64,000 nucleotides of DNA, from assembly GCA_902760755.1 (NCBI GenBank), contig CACWHK010000018.1, forward strand, positions 1 through 64,000. Direction: 5' to 3'. This document shows positions 37,301 to 45,200 of this stretch, piece by piece; position 1 is the stretch's first letter; the number at the start of each line of letters is the position of its first letter. Position numbers and translations under genes: made by a program. This DNA is from an uncultured Lachnospiraceae bacterium. Its GTDB lineage: Bacteria; Bacillota; Clostridia; Lachnospirales; Lachnospiraceae. The notes under the pieces are model-generated. The model ran no database searches and had not been told where the DNA came from. It saw only the letters and a list, made by a program, of their open reading frames with translations.

Positions 37301-37929
37301 AGCTGGCAAACCGTATGGCCGTGAAGGCCGGAACGCCGGTGGATGATGAAATCCTCGAGGAAGCCTTCGAGCTGACAAAGCACGGCGAGAAGAAGGACTG
37401 GGGCTATGAATCTCTGGAGCGTGTGGCGCGGCACGAAAGCGGGCATGCCTTCCTCTGTTATCTTGGCGGGAATACGCCGGCCTATCTTACCATCGTTGCC
37501 CGGGGCGAGCATGGCGGATATATGGAGCATTCATCGAAGGACCTCGGTCCGCTGGCGACGAAGGAGGAGCTTCTTTCCCGCATTCGGACCAGTCTGGGCG
37601 GACGGGCTGCGGAGATCGTATACTATGGCGAGAAGGACGGAGTATCCACAGGCGCAGCCGGAGATCTGGAGAACGCCACGAAGCTGGCAGCGGCCATGAT
37701 CTCATCCTACGGTATGGATGAGGACTTCGGCCTGGCCTATATGGAGCCAAGAGATGCCATGAAGGATCCGGACTTCCGCAGAAAGGTAAATGAACTGCTG
37801 CGGGGCGAGATGCGGAGAACCGTGGAGATCCTGCAGGAGAACCGTGCAAGGATCGACCGTCTGGTGAGTGAACTGATGAAGAAAAATAAGCTGACCGCGG
37901 AGGAGATGGAAGTACTGCTGAAGGAGTAG
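34384..37929 (+). CDS. Chimeric Clp-type AAA / receiver-like / FtsH-type AAA-M41 protease
   Basis: This 1181-residue soluble protein joins four parts. Residues 1-140 resemble a Clp N-domain. Residues 215-480 form a ClpA/B-like AAA module with Walker A GPPGVGKT (259-266) and Walker B ILLFDEIEKAH. About 535-690 looks like a receiver fold (MVLLDI, then AGARGKL). From about 745 an FtsH-like AAA has GPPGTGKT, VVFIDEIDAIGR and the arginine region LDPALVRRFDRKI. An M41 peptidase follows, with HESGH at 1017-1021 and the third zinc ligand Asp in TGAAGDLENAT. The membrane helices of FtsH are absent. ATG 34384 follows GAGGAGG. The peptidase looks intact. Confidence 0.9.
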   Translation: MVGSHTMDYVYARASAEMKHGNRKLMCIEDVFLGILKLSEMKAEDILQGSPILLAATNIEIRALKTLLTEGYKVDTTHLRGILRQTLLHLPPIEKENVEEYWNRAKKFAAERKSEQYFPTDMLRAIVEKPTEILKQVCDIADWNKPHEEAKKPGEEKAPVPDGEDVPYDGKGGKNPRSVKVVDGMIMADNEEENAREMSPDYLSELTGRIRRLRAKLLSTVKGQDHVVHAFAEGLFAANVLAASDENRKRPRAIFAFVGPPGVGKTFLAEQAAEELGLPFKRFDMSTYSDHQSHGGLVGWEKSYQAAAPGVLTGFVAENPCCILLFDEIEKAHLNTIQLFLQVLDAGRLTDRYIGREVSFKDTIIIFTSNAGKSLYEGEARQNAAGIPRKVILNALETEKDPRTGSPFFPGAITSRLATGWPILFNHLEPHNLEKISEREICRFGELFEKQYGVKTEFDPLLATALLFREGGAADARTLRAQTELFFKNEIFKVCRLWNEESFEKVVRTLEKITFSVETDSLTPELKPLFFPDENAEILIYGDTTFADHCREAMPGFIFYDTCNVEEALTIAGEKNIRMVLLDIAEKSRTTEEILSTVYEEDLLLSVGAFDNKPMAAGAFRDGGGLFRKLRERLPELPVYLLEKKDFVIDEELTMSFVRAGARGKLTEPEEDFTVFEDILTDVCRELYLQEVAATLAAERKNLSFETAPKLSEDQKEVVIRLRDFSLKRAAEGEDAGSILSDAEKPNTRFDDVIGARDAKDELRFFVEFLKNPKKYTAKGLKPPKGVLLYGPPGTGKTMLARAMAGESDVAFIPANASNFVNKYAGSGPAAVRDLFQRARRYAPAVVFIDEIDAIGRKREGTTYGRSEETTLNSLLTEMDGFSVDPKRPVFVLAATNFAVEAGGRGIGELDPALVRRFDRKILVDLPDEADREKLLRMLIGKNPTHVVSEGMLHRLAERSTGMSPANLTGVVELANRMAVKAGTPVDDEILEEAFELTKHGEKKDWGYESLERVARHESGHAFLCYLGGNTPAYLTIVARGEHGGYMEHSSKDLGPLATKEELLSRIRTSLGGRAAEIVYYGEKDGVSTGAAGDLENATKLAAAMISSYGMDEDFGLAYMEPRDAMKDPDFRRKVNELLRGEMRRTVEILQENRARIDRLVSELMKKNKLTAEEMEVLLKE

Positions 37930-37976
37930 AGTCATTTTTTGCGGTTGACGGGCCGAATAATCCGTACGAGGTGAAA

Positions 37977-38249
37977 ATGGAAAAGTATCGGTATCAAATC
38001 GTTCGAGACTATAAACTGAGAGAAACCGTGAAGTACCCGGACGACCCGGCTCTGCGGGATACAGTGCTTCGGTACGGTGAGGAGTTGGGGGACCACGGAC
38101 GGTTTACACTGAAGTTCGTGGGAATCGACCGGAGGATCGAAGTGCTGATCGAGGCGGACAGTGAAGAGCTCTCCCGGCAGTATGCCAAAGCCTTTCAGGA
38201 TTTTCTGGAACGCGGGGGTTATCTTACGGATATGAAAGATACGGAATGA
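37977..38249 (+). CDS. Small protein of unknown function
   Basis: This 90-residue soluble, highly charged protein has no motif I recognise. It alternates beta-like strands (RFTLKFVGIDRRIEVLIEA) with a C-terminal helix (SEELSRQYAKAFQDFLERGG), suggesting a compact alpha/beta fold. The ATG at 37977 follows GAGGTG. Its stop overlaps the nuclease start codon by four bases (ATGA), so both are translated together, and it sits 47 bases after the chimeric protease. An adaptor or inhibitor role in the operon is possible but unsupported. Confidence 0.65.
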   Translation: MEKYRYQIVRDYKLRETVKYPDDPALRDTVLRYGEELGDHGRFTLKFVGIDRRIEVLIEADSEELSRQYAKAFQDFLERGGYLTDMKDTE

Positions 38250-39337
38250 AGAAACGAACAAGGATCATCCTATACATTTTCATAGCGGTTCTCGGACTGG
38301 CAGGAATCGGATATCAGTGGCAGAGAAGCCGTGACAGCGGAAGAGGGGAGCAGGAAGCATCTGCTTCAGAAGAGAAATCGACAGAGAAACCGGAGGCGCC
38401 GGAGAAGGCCTTTGATCTGTCGAAGCTCCCTCCGTACGCCGGAGAGCCGTATGTGACGGTGGACGAAAACAGGCCGTTCTTCAGGGAAGAGGAAAGGCGC
38501 CGGACGGATACATTTGAAACCTACAGTGCGCTGGATGCACTGGGTCGCTGCGGGGTCGCGTATGCGAACCTGAGCCCGGAGCTTATGCCTGAGGAGGACC
38601 GGGGGCAGATCGGACAGATCCGGCCCTCGGGCTGGCATACGGTGAAGTACAGCGATCTGATTGAGGATAACTACCTCTACAACCGCTGTCACCTGATCGG
38701 ATTTGCCCTGGCCGGGGAGAACGGGGAGACCAACCTCATTACCGGCACAAGGTACCTGAATGTAGAGGGGATGCTTCCCTTCGAGATCCGGGTCGGAGAT
38801 TATATCCGCGCCACCGGGAATCACGTGCTGTACCGCGTGACACCGGTGTTTGAGGGAGAAAACCTGGTGGCATCCGGAGTGGAGATGGAGGCCTGGTCCG
38901 TGGAGGATGCAGGTGCCGGACTCTGCTTTCATGTGTATTGTTACAACGTGCAGCCGGGGATTGAGATCGACTATCTGACGGGAGAGAGCCGGAGAGCCGA
39001 GGAGAAGGCGGAGGGAACCACCGCGAAGGAACCCGGGACCACCGAAAGGACCGAATCAACGGAAGTCACGGAATCTACTGAATCCAAAGAGTCCACGGAA
39101 GCTCCGGTGGGAGAACGAACGCTCCCGACGGAGGAGGACACCGGATCGGAACAAGGAAGCGTGGAACCGGAAAAGACCACCTTTATTTTGAACACCAGCT
39201 CCATGAAGATCCATCTTCCTTCCTGCGACAGTGTGAAGGATATGAAGGAGAAGAACAGGAAGGAATACACCGGTACCATCGAGGAATTAAAGGAACTCGG
39301 ATATCAGCCCTGCAAGCGTTGTCTGGCAGGGTATTAA
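38246..39337 (+). CDS. Membrane-anchored DNA/RNA non-specific endonuclease
   Basis: This 363-residue protein has one N-terminal membrane helix (about residues 6-24) and an extracytoplasmic linker. The nuclease domain is of the beta-beta-alpha-metal type, with YNRCHLIGFALAGEN (the His is the general base; the usual DRGH is NRCH, as in the DNA-entry-nuclease-like branch) and NLITGTRYLNVEGM with the metal-binding Asn. A Thr/Glu/Ser-rich linker of about 65 residues follows. The C-terminal domain has two Cys pairs or sites (LPSCDSV and PCKRC), like small metal-binding domains found on such nucleases. It ends the kinase-protease operon before a terminator. Confidence 0.87.
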   Translation: MKKRTRIILYIFIAVLGLAGIGYQWQRSRDSGRGEQEASASEEKSTEKPEAPEKAFDLSKLPPYAGEPYVTVDENRPFFREEERRRTDTFETYSALDALGRCGVAYANLSPELMPEEDRGQIGQIRPSGWHTVKYSDLIEDNYLYNRCHLIGFALAGENGETNLITGTRYLNVEGMLPFEIRVGDYIRATGNHVLYRVTPVFEGENLVASGVEMEAWSVEDAGAGLCFHVYCYNVQPGIEIDYLTGESRRAEEKAEGTTAKEPGTTERTESTEVTESTESKESTEAPVGERTLPTEEDTGSEQGSVEPEKTTFILNTSSMKIHLPSCDSVKDMKEKNRKEYTGTIEELKELGYQPCKRCLAGY

Positions 39338-39366
39338 CCGAAGAAAAAAGTGCAGGAGATCACCTT

Positions 39367-39416
39367 AAAATGAGGCCGTTTTCGTTAATGTTTTTAACGT
39401 AGCGGCCTCATTTCTT
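39367..39416 (+). terminator. Terminator of the kinase-protease operon
   Basis: AAATGAGGCCG (39368-39378) pairs with CGGCCTCATTT (39403-39413), with an inner GTTAA/TTAAC stem, followed by CTTAAT. The stem is strong and the T-run modest. Confidence 0.8.
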
Positions 39417-39456
39417 AATCAATCATTAAAAGTACATTAAGGTTTTCTTATACCTC

Positions 39457-39485
39457 TTGACACACAATACTGTGCGAGATATAGT
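39457..39485 (+). promoter_or_regulatory. Strong promoter of the PadR operon with a possible operator
   Basis: TTGACA (39457-39462), 17 bases, then TATAGT (39480-39485). The imperfect palindrome TACT...AGTA spans the spacer and the -10 box (about 39468-39486), the expected place for an autoregulating PadR protein to bind. The promoter is clear; the operator is inference. Confidence 0.75.
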
Positions 39486-39560
39486 ACGACGTGTGAGGCG
39501 GGAAAACCTGAGGAAATACAAGGGAAAACAAAGCCTGGCGACCGGAAAGGAGGAAGGGAT

Positions 39561-39920
39561 TTGGATGTTCAACTGAAGAGAGGTCTGTTGGAGGTTTGCG
39601 TACTTGCAGCCATCAAAACAGCAGATTCTTATGGGTATCAGATCATCCGGGACATGAAGCCCTACGTCGAGGTCTCGGAATCGACGCTCTACCCGATCCT
39701 GCGGAGGCTGGAATCGGCAAACATGTTAAATGTTTACACAGCTGAGCACGGCGGACGACTTCGGAAGTATTACCACATCACGGAGCAGGGTACGAAGCGG
39801 ATGGAAGAGTTTAAGGAAGAATGGAATGAGATCCTTTCCATTTATGAGTTCATAGTAAAGGAGGATACGGGGGATGAACAAGCAGGAGTTCCTCACGGCG
39901 TTGTGGAAGCAACTGTCTGA
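39561..39920 (+). CDS. PadR family transcriptional regulator
   Basis: This 119-residue winged-helix repressor has the family pattern LKRGLLEVCVLAAIKTADSY, GYQIIRDM, the recognition helix SESTLYPILRRLE and the wing KYYHITEQG. There is no in-frame ATG near the start. TTG at 39561 is used, with AGGAGG 7 bases upstream. The C-terminus overlaps the next gene by 47 bases. It heads the PadR-DUF1700-DUF4097 trio, a common Firmicutes module thought to respond to envelope stress, and probably regulates its own promoter. Confidence 0.9.
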   Translation: MDVQLKRGLLEVCVLAAIKTADSYGYQIIRDMKPYVEVSESTLYPILRRLESANMLNVYTAEHGGRLRKYYHITEQGTKRMEEFKEEWNEILSIYEFIVKEDTGDEQAGVPHGVVEATV

Positions 39921-40710
39921 AGTTCCAAGTGAAGATGTTGAAGAGTCTCTGGACTACTACAGCGAGATGATCGAAGACCGGATGGAATCCGGCATGACGG
40001 AGGAAGAGGCGGTGGCAGCCGTCGGATCCGTGGAAGACGCAGCAAAGCAGATCATCGCCGAGATTCCGGAACGAAGAACGAACCGGGGTAAGAAGGAATC
40101 CCCGAAGCCGGCAGCAGATACAGCGGCAGAGACCAAGGCGGAGGCTCCGGGCTACAAGGCGGAGACACCGAACTACAAGGCCGAGGCACCGAAGCAGACC
40201 TCCCGCAGCACTTCCGGAACAGGCTATTACAAGTCGCCTTATGAGAAAAATGAGTCCTATAAGAGCGATGCTTATAACGAAGAATATATGAAGACCATCG
40301 ACAGCTACCTGAACCCGGAACCGGAGCCAAAGAAGAAGGCGTCGGGGGGAACCTCCGGATGGAAGATCGCATTCTTCATCCTCGGATTCCCGATCTGGTT
40401 CCCGCTTCTGGTAACTGCAGGCTCCCTGATCTTCGCGGGGTTTGTAACCGTATGGGCACTGATGATCGCGTTCTTCGCAGTTGCAGGTTCCTTCGTGGTT
40501 TCGGGAATCGCAGGAGCTCTTTCCCTGATCTTCTTCGCGATTCAGGGTGAAGTTGCCATCGGCCTCATGCATGCCGGCATCGGATTCGTCCTTGCAGGCA
40601 TCGGTATCTTCCTGTTTATGCTGGCAGGCGCAGTTGTACGCGGAACATTTACAGTAACAAGAGCCATGGGACGCGGAATCGGAAACATCTTCCGCAGAAA
40701 GGAGGCGTAA
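39874..40710 (+). CDS. DUF1700 (HAAS domain) membrane protein
   Basis: This 278-residue protein has the N-terminal HAAS/DUF1700 helix pattern MNKQEFLTALWKQLSEVPSE and DYYSEMIEDRMESGMTEEEA, which binds partner regulators. A Lys/Glu/Pro/Ala-rich linker of about 90 residues follows. Three or four membrane helices near residues 165-265 are rich in Ala, Gly, Phe and Ile. It overlaps padR by 47 bases and is three bases from the DUF4097 gene. Membrane signalling to PadR is the usual proposal for this family. Confidence 0.87.
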   Translation: MNKQEFLTALWKQLSEVPSEDVEESLDYYSEMIEDRMESGMTEEEAVAAVGSVEDAAKQIIAEIPERRTNRGKKESPKPAADTAAETKAEAPGYKAETPNYKAEAPKQTSRSTSGTGYYKSPYEKNESYKSDAYNEEYMKTIDSYLNPEPEPKKKASGGTSGWKIAFFILGFPIWFPLLVTAGSLIFAGFVTVWALMIAFFAVAGSFVVSGIAGALSLIFFAIQGEVAIGLMHAGIGFVLAGIGIFLFMLAGAVVRGTFTVTRAMGRGIGNIFRRKEA

Positions 40711-40713
40711 GAT

Positions 40714-41562
40714 ATGAAAGCAAGAATATGGTCTATCATAGCAATCGTACTGATCGCCTGCGGAATCGGTTTCTGTATGGTGGCCCTGATCATGAAGGGA
40801 TTTGATTTTACAAAGTTCAGTACGGAAGGCGATGAAGTAACAAATGAGCATGTTGTGGAGGAAGACTTCACGAAGATTTCGATTGATACAAGTACCGCGG
40901 ATGTTCGCTTTGAAGTATCCGCCGACGGCAAGGCCAGGGTGGTCTGCCATGAGACAGAGAAGCGGATCCATGAGGTAAAGGTAGAGAACGGAACACTGAA
41001 GATCAAGGAGAAGAATGAGAAGAAGTGGTTCGAGTATATCGGAATCTTCGGCGGATTCAAGAAGATCGAGGTGACCGTATACCTGCCGGAGAAGAAGGCA
41101 GAGAATTCGAACAGAAAAGAGAAGGGTGCGAATGCGACCAGAATGGAGCTGGACGAGCTTCGGATCAATACCAGCACCGGTGATGTGGAACTGAAGGACC
41201 TTCTCGTAAAGGGAGATATGATCCTTGACAGCTCCACCGGACAGCATCGTCTGACCAACGTTCTGGCGGGAAGTGCAACGATCGACATTTCCACCGGAGA
41301 CGTGATCATTAACAATTCGGAGTTCTTCGGAAGGCTGAAGATCGACGGCTCCACCTCGGATATCAGGATTACATCCGGTGATGCCGAGACCGTGAATATC
41401 GACACCAGCACCGGAGATATCATCTGCTCCTTCCTCTCTGAGAAGAACATCAAGGCAGATACCTCCACCGGAGATATCAGAGTTCCGGAACAGAACGGAG
41501 CAGGAGGAGAGTGTAAGCTCAACACCTCCACCGGAGATATCAAAGTAGAGTACGTAAAGTAA
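40714..41562 (+). CDS. DUF4097 beta-repeat protein
   Basis: This 282-residue protein has one N-terminal membrane helix (about residues 7-27). A single-stranded right-handed beta-helix follows, built from repeats of INTSTGDVEL-type units. STGD or similar occurs about seven times, with the spacing closing to about 20 residues near the C-terminus. It would face outside the cell. It ends the PadR operon, and a strong terminator follows. Function is unproven, though such proteins are often paired with DUF1700 proteins in envelope stress responses. Confidence 0.87.
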   Translation: MKARIWSIIAIVLIACGIGFCMVALIMKGFDFTKFSTEGDEVTNEHVVEEDFTKISIDTSTADVRFEVSADGKARVVCHETEKRIHEVKVENGTLKIKEKNEKKWFEYIGIFGGFKKIEVTVYLPEKKAENSNRKEKGANATRMELDELRINTSTGDVELKDLLVKGDMILDSSTGQHRLTNVLAGSATIDISTGDVIINNSEFFGRLKIDGSTSDIRITSGDAETVNIDTSTGDIICSFLSEKNIKADTSTGDIRVPEQNGAGGECKLNTSTGDIKVEYVK

Positions 41563-41580
41563 AACACAGAATATCATAAA

Positions 41581-41636
41581 AGAGGTACCGCCCGGTACAC
41601 CAGTGAAGTGGTGTGTCGGGCGGCACCTCTATTTAT
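41581..41636 (+). terminator. Terminator of the PadR operon
   Basis: AGAGGT-A-CCGCCCG and the further CACCAG pair with the reverse arm ending CGGGCGGCACCTCT, with small interruptions, around loop TGAA. ATTTAT follows. Confidence 0.8.
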
Positions 41637-41692
41637 GGCCTGTTATGGCTCTGTTGTCCATGGTTCCATGTCCTGTCAATCCGAGCCACATT

Positions 41693-41722
41693 TGTGTCAT
41701 TCTGCGCCGCAGGCGAAGAATC
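41693..41722 (+). repeat. CTGAG-family repeat copy
   Basis: TGTGTCATTCTGCGCCGCAG followed by GCGAAGAATCTC has the TCATTCTG and GAAGAATC ends of the dispersed repeat, with CGCC-GCA-GGCG in the centre. It lies between the convergent DUF4097 and DUF1858 genes. Confidence 0.65.
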
Positions 41723-41723
41723 T

Positions 41724-42014
41724 CTATAAGCTCTCTCCCGGATGCTCGATCAGCTCCGTGGTAAGCATATCATTGACCACCTTGATCACGTCATCCGGAT
41801 CCAGACCGTGAACGTAGCTGGCTTCCTCCACACTCTCATACAGAGCGACACCGCAGGTGACGCAGTGCATGCCAACGGAAAGAAGGGCTTTCGCTGCGGA
41901 GGGATAGATCTCGATCACATCCCCGATCAGCATATCCTTTGTGATAAACTGACGGATCCCGTCCTCATCGACCGGGAGATCCTTGTATTTTTCGATATTG
42001 GTTTCGTTCTCCAT
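41724..42014 (-). CDS. DUF1858 (hybrid-cluster-associated redox disulfide) protein
   Basis: This 96-residue small cytoplasmic protein has the DUF1858 pattern DVIEIYPSAAKALLSVGMHC followed by a CVTC motif, two Cys separated by two residues, and a helical end (DPDDVIKVVNDML). The family is linked to redox or iron-sulfur proteins in anaerobes. About 30 residues precede the domain. It stands alone on the minus strand with its own consensus promoter, divergent from ileS. Confidence 0.85.
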   Translation of the reverse strand: MENETNIEKYKDLPVDEDGIRQFITKDMLIGDVIEIYPSAAKALLSVGMHCVTCGVALYESVEEASYVHGLDPDDVIKVVNDMLTTELIEHPGESL

Positions 42015-42069
42015 GTGTTGCCTCCGAAGTGGGGAAATCCCACGGGTTTCTTCGTAATTCTACGGAAAG

Positions 42070-42098
42070 AATGTAACCTCTTTTTGCACGTTTGTCAA
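42070..42098 (-). promoter_or_regulatory. Promoter of the DUF1858 gene
   Basis: On the minus strand TTGACA (complement of 42093-42098) and TACATT (complement of 42070-42075) are spaced by 17 bases. Confidence 0.75.
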
Positions 42099-42164
42099 GA
42101 AGGGTTCCACAGGACGAGGAGTTATGTAAACCGCGATTCGAAAAACCCGGTAAGAAATGGTGAG

Positions 42165-42198
42165 AAATGTACAAAACAGGACGGGTTTTCGTACATTT
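42165..42198. promoter_or_regulatory. Palindrome upstream of the ileS promoter
   Basis: AAATGTAC-AAAAC and GTTTTC-GTACATTT form a nearly perfect inverted repeat of 34 bases, followed by a short T-run, 16 bases before the ileS -35 box. It could be an operator or a terminator of a small transcript. Confidence 0.45.
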
Positions 42199-42214
42199 TT
42201 CTACTTCCTGCAAT

Positions 42215-42244
42215 TTGACACATGGAAAAGAGAAGTGTTATACT
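42215..42244 (+). promoter_or_regulatory. Promoter of ileS
   Basis: TTGACA (42215-42220) and TATACT (42239-42244) with an 18-base spacer. The start codon at 42296 is only about 45 bases from the expected transcription start, leaving no room for a T-box leader. Confidence 0.75.
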
Positions 42245-42295
42245 TGTGAAGTGTGTATCCATGTGAAAAAAGACGTCATTTCACGGGAAGGATAC

Positions 42296-45200
42296 ATGAG
42301 AACAGAAAGGAATCTGCAGATTATGTATGACAAGGTTTCGAACAAGCTTGCATTCGTGGAGAACGAGGCCAAGGTGCTGGAGTTCTGGAACGAAAACAAG
42401 GTCTTCGAGAAGAGTATCGAGGAGAAGCAGGATCTTCCCACCTATACCTTCTACGACGGACCTCCGACGGCAAATGGTAAGCCGCACATCGGCCACGTGC
42501 TGACCCGGGTCATCAAGGATATGATCCCGCGCTATCAGACCATGAAGGGCCACAAGATCATCCGTAAGGCGGGCTGGGATACCCACGGACTTCCGGTGGA
42601 GCTGGAGGTCGAGAAGGAGATCGGCATCGACGGTAAGGAACAGATCGAAGAGTACGGAATAGAACCGTTCATCAAAAAATGTAAGGAATCCGTATGGCAG
42701 TACAAGGGGATGTGGGAGCAGTTCTCCGGCAAGGTCGGCTTCTGGGCTGACATGGATGATCCCTATGTAACCTACCATAATGAGTATATCGAGTCCGAGT
42801 GGTGGGCCTTAAAGAAGATCTGGGATATGGGTCTTCTCTACAAGGGCTTTAAGGTTGTGCCCTACTGCCCCCGCTGCGGGACCCCCCTGTCCTCCCACGA
42901 GGTGGCACAGGGCTATAAGTCCGTAAAGGAGCGCTCCGCAGTTGTCCGCTTCAAGGCAAAGGTTGCCGAGGGAGAGGAGCAGTACTACTTCCTGGCATGG
43001 ACCACCACACCGTGGACCCTGCCCTCCAACCTGGCACTCTGCGTGAATCCCTCCGAGACCTATGTGAAGGTGAAGGCCTGCGACGGCTATACCTACATCA
43101 TGGCAAAGGCGCTGCTGGATCAGGTGATCGGCGGTCTTCTCGAGGAGAAGGACGGCGAGGGAAATGCAAAGTATGCACCGCTGGAAAACGGCAAGGCATA
43201 CGAGATCCTGGAGGAGTATGTCGGAACCGACCTGGAGGGAAGAGAGTATGAGTCCCTTTGGGAGGGTGCAGCCCTTAAGGCAGAGAAGCAGCATAAGAAA
43301 GCACATTTCATCGTAGCCGATGATTACGTAACCATGACCGATGGTACCGGTATCGTACATATCGCACCGGCCTTCGGTGAGGATGACGGCCGCGTGGGCC
43401 GGAAGTATGACCTGCCCTTCGTTCAGTTCGTTGAGGCAGACGGAACCATGTCCGAGGAGACCCCCTTTGCAGGCCTCTTCGTAAAGGATGCGGATCCGAA
43501 GGTTCTGGTGGATCTGGACAGTCGCGGACTGCTCTTTGCAGCACCGAAGTTCGAGCATGACTATCCCTTCTGCTGGAGATGCGATACACCGCTGATCTAC
43601 TATGCCCGGGAGTCCTGGTTCATCAAGATGACCGAGGTCAGCGAGCGCATGGTCGCAAACAATGATACCGTAAACTGGATCCCCGAGGGTATCGGTAAGG
43701 GACGTTTCGGCGAGTGGCTGAAGAACGTACAGGACTGGGGTCTTTCCCGTGACCGTTACTGGGGAACACCGCTCAATATCTGGGAGTGCCCGGATTGCGG
43801 CAGACGTGAGTCCATCGGAAGCATCGCAGAGCTTCGTGAGAAGGGTGTGATGGAGGATGGCAGTACCGTTCCGGAGGATATCGAGCTGCACCGCCCGTAC
43901 GTGGATGGTGTGCTGCTTACCTGCCCGGACTGCGGTAAGAAGATGCACCGTGTACCGGAGGTGATCGACTGCTGGTTCGACAGTGGTGCGATGCCCTTCG
44001 CACAGTGGCATTATCCGTTTGAAAATGAGGATATCTTTAAGGAGAACTTCCCGGCAGACTTCATCAGTGAGGCCGTGGATCAGACCCGTGGCTGGTTCTA
44101 CAGTCTGATGGCCATCTCCACACTGCTCTTTGACAAGGCGCCCTACAAGAACGTGATCGTTCTCGGACACGTGCAGGATAAGGACGGACAGAAGATGTCC
44201 AAGTCCAAGGGAAATGCAGTGGATCCCATGGAGGCTCTGGAGAAGTACGGAGCTGATGCGATCCGCTGGTATTTCTATACCAACTCCGCACCCTGGCTGC
44301 CCAACCGTTTCCACGAGAAGGCAGTGACCGAGGGACAGAGCAAGTTCATGGGTACGCTGTGGAATACCTATGCGTTCTATGTGCTCTATGCAGAGATCGA
44401 TCAGTTCAACCCGCTGGAGCATGAGCTGGATTTCGAGAGCCTGTCCGTTATGGACCGCTGGCTGCTGTCCAAGCTGAACTCTGCGGTAAAGACCTTTGAC
44501 GAGAATCTTTCGAACTACCGGATCCCGGAGGCTGCAAAGGCTCTGGCGGAGTTTGTGGATGATATGAGTAACTGGTATGTACGTCGCTGCCGTGAGCGTT
44601 ACTGGGTAAAGGGCATGCCTCAGGACAAGGTAAATGCCTACATGACCCTCTACACTGCCCTTGTGACCGTCAGCCAGGCAGCTGCTCCCATGGTTCCGTT
44701 CATTACGGAGAACATCTACCAGAATCTGGTGCGGAACATCGACAGTGATGCGCCCATCAGTATCCACCTCTGCGATTTCCCGGAGGTACAGGAGGAGCTG
44801 ATCGACACGGAGCTGGAGCAGGCCATGGATGAGGTATTAAAGACCGTAGTCTTCGGCCGTGCGGCGCGTAACACCGCAAATGTAAAGAACCGTCAGCCCC
44901 TGGCTGCCATGTACGTGAAGGCAGCAGAGGCGCTGGATGACTTCTATATCGACATCATCAAGGATGAGCTGAATGTTAAGACCGTGGAGTTCCGGGATGA
45001 CGTATCCGGCTTCACCTCCTACAGCTTCAAGCCGCAGCTGAAGACCGTGGGACCGAAGTACGGCAAGCTGCTGGGCGGTATCCGTACCTACCTTACCGAG
45101 GTGGACGGAACCAAGGCTATGGCAGAGCTGAAGGAGACGGGTGCCATCCGCTTCGAGGTAAACGGAGAGCCTGTGGAGCTGGCTGAGGAGGATCTTCTGA

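Noticed and set aside
42015-42295. T-box riboswitch upstream of ileS
   Set aside because: The promoter at 42215-42244 leaves too short a leader, and no T-box consensus was found.
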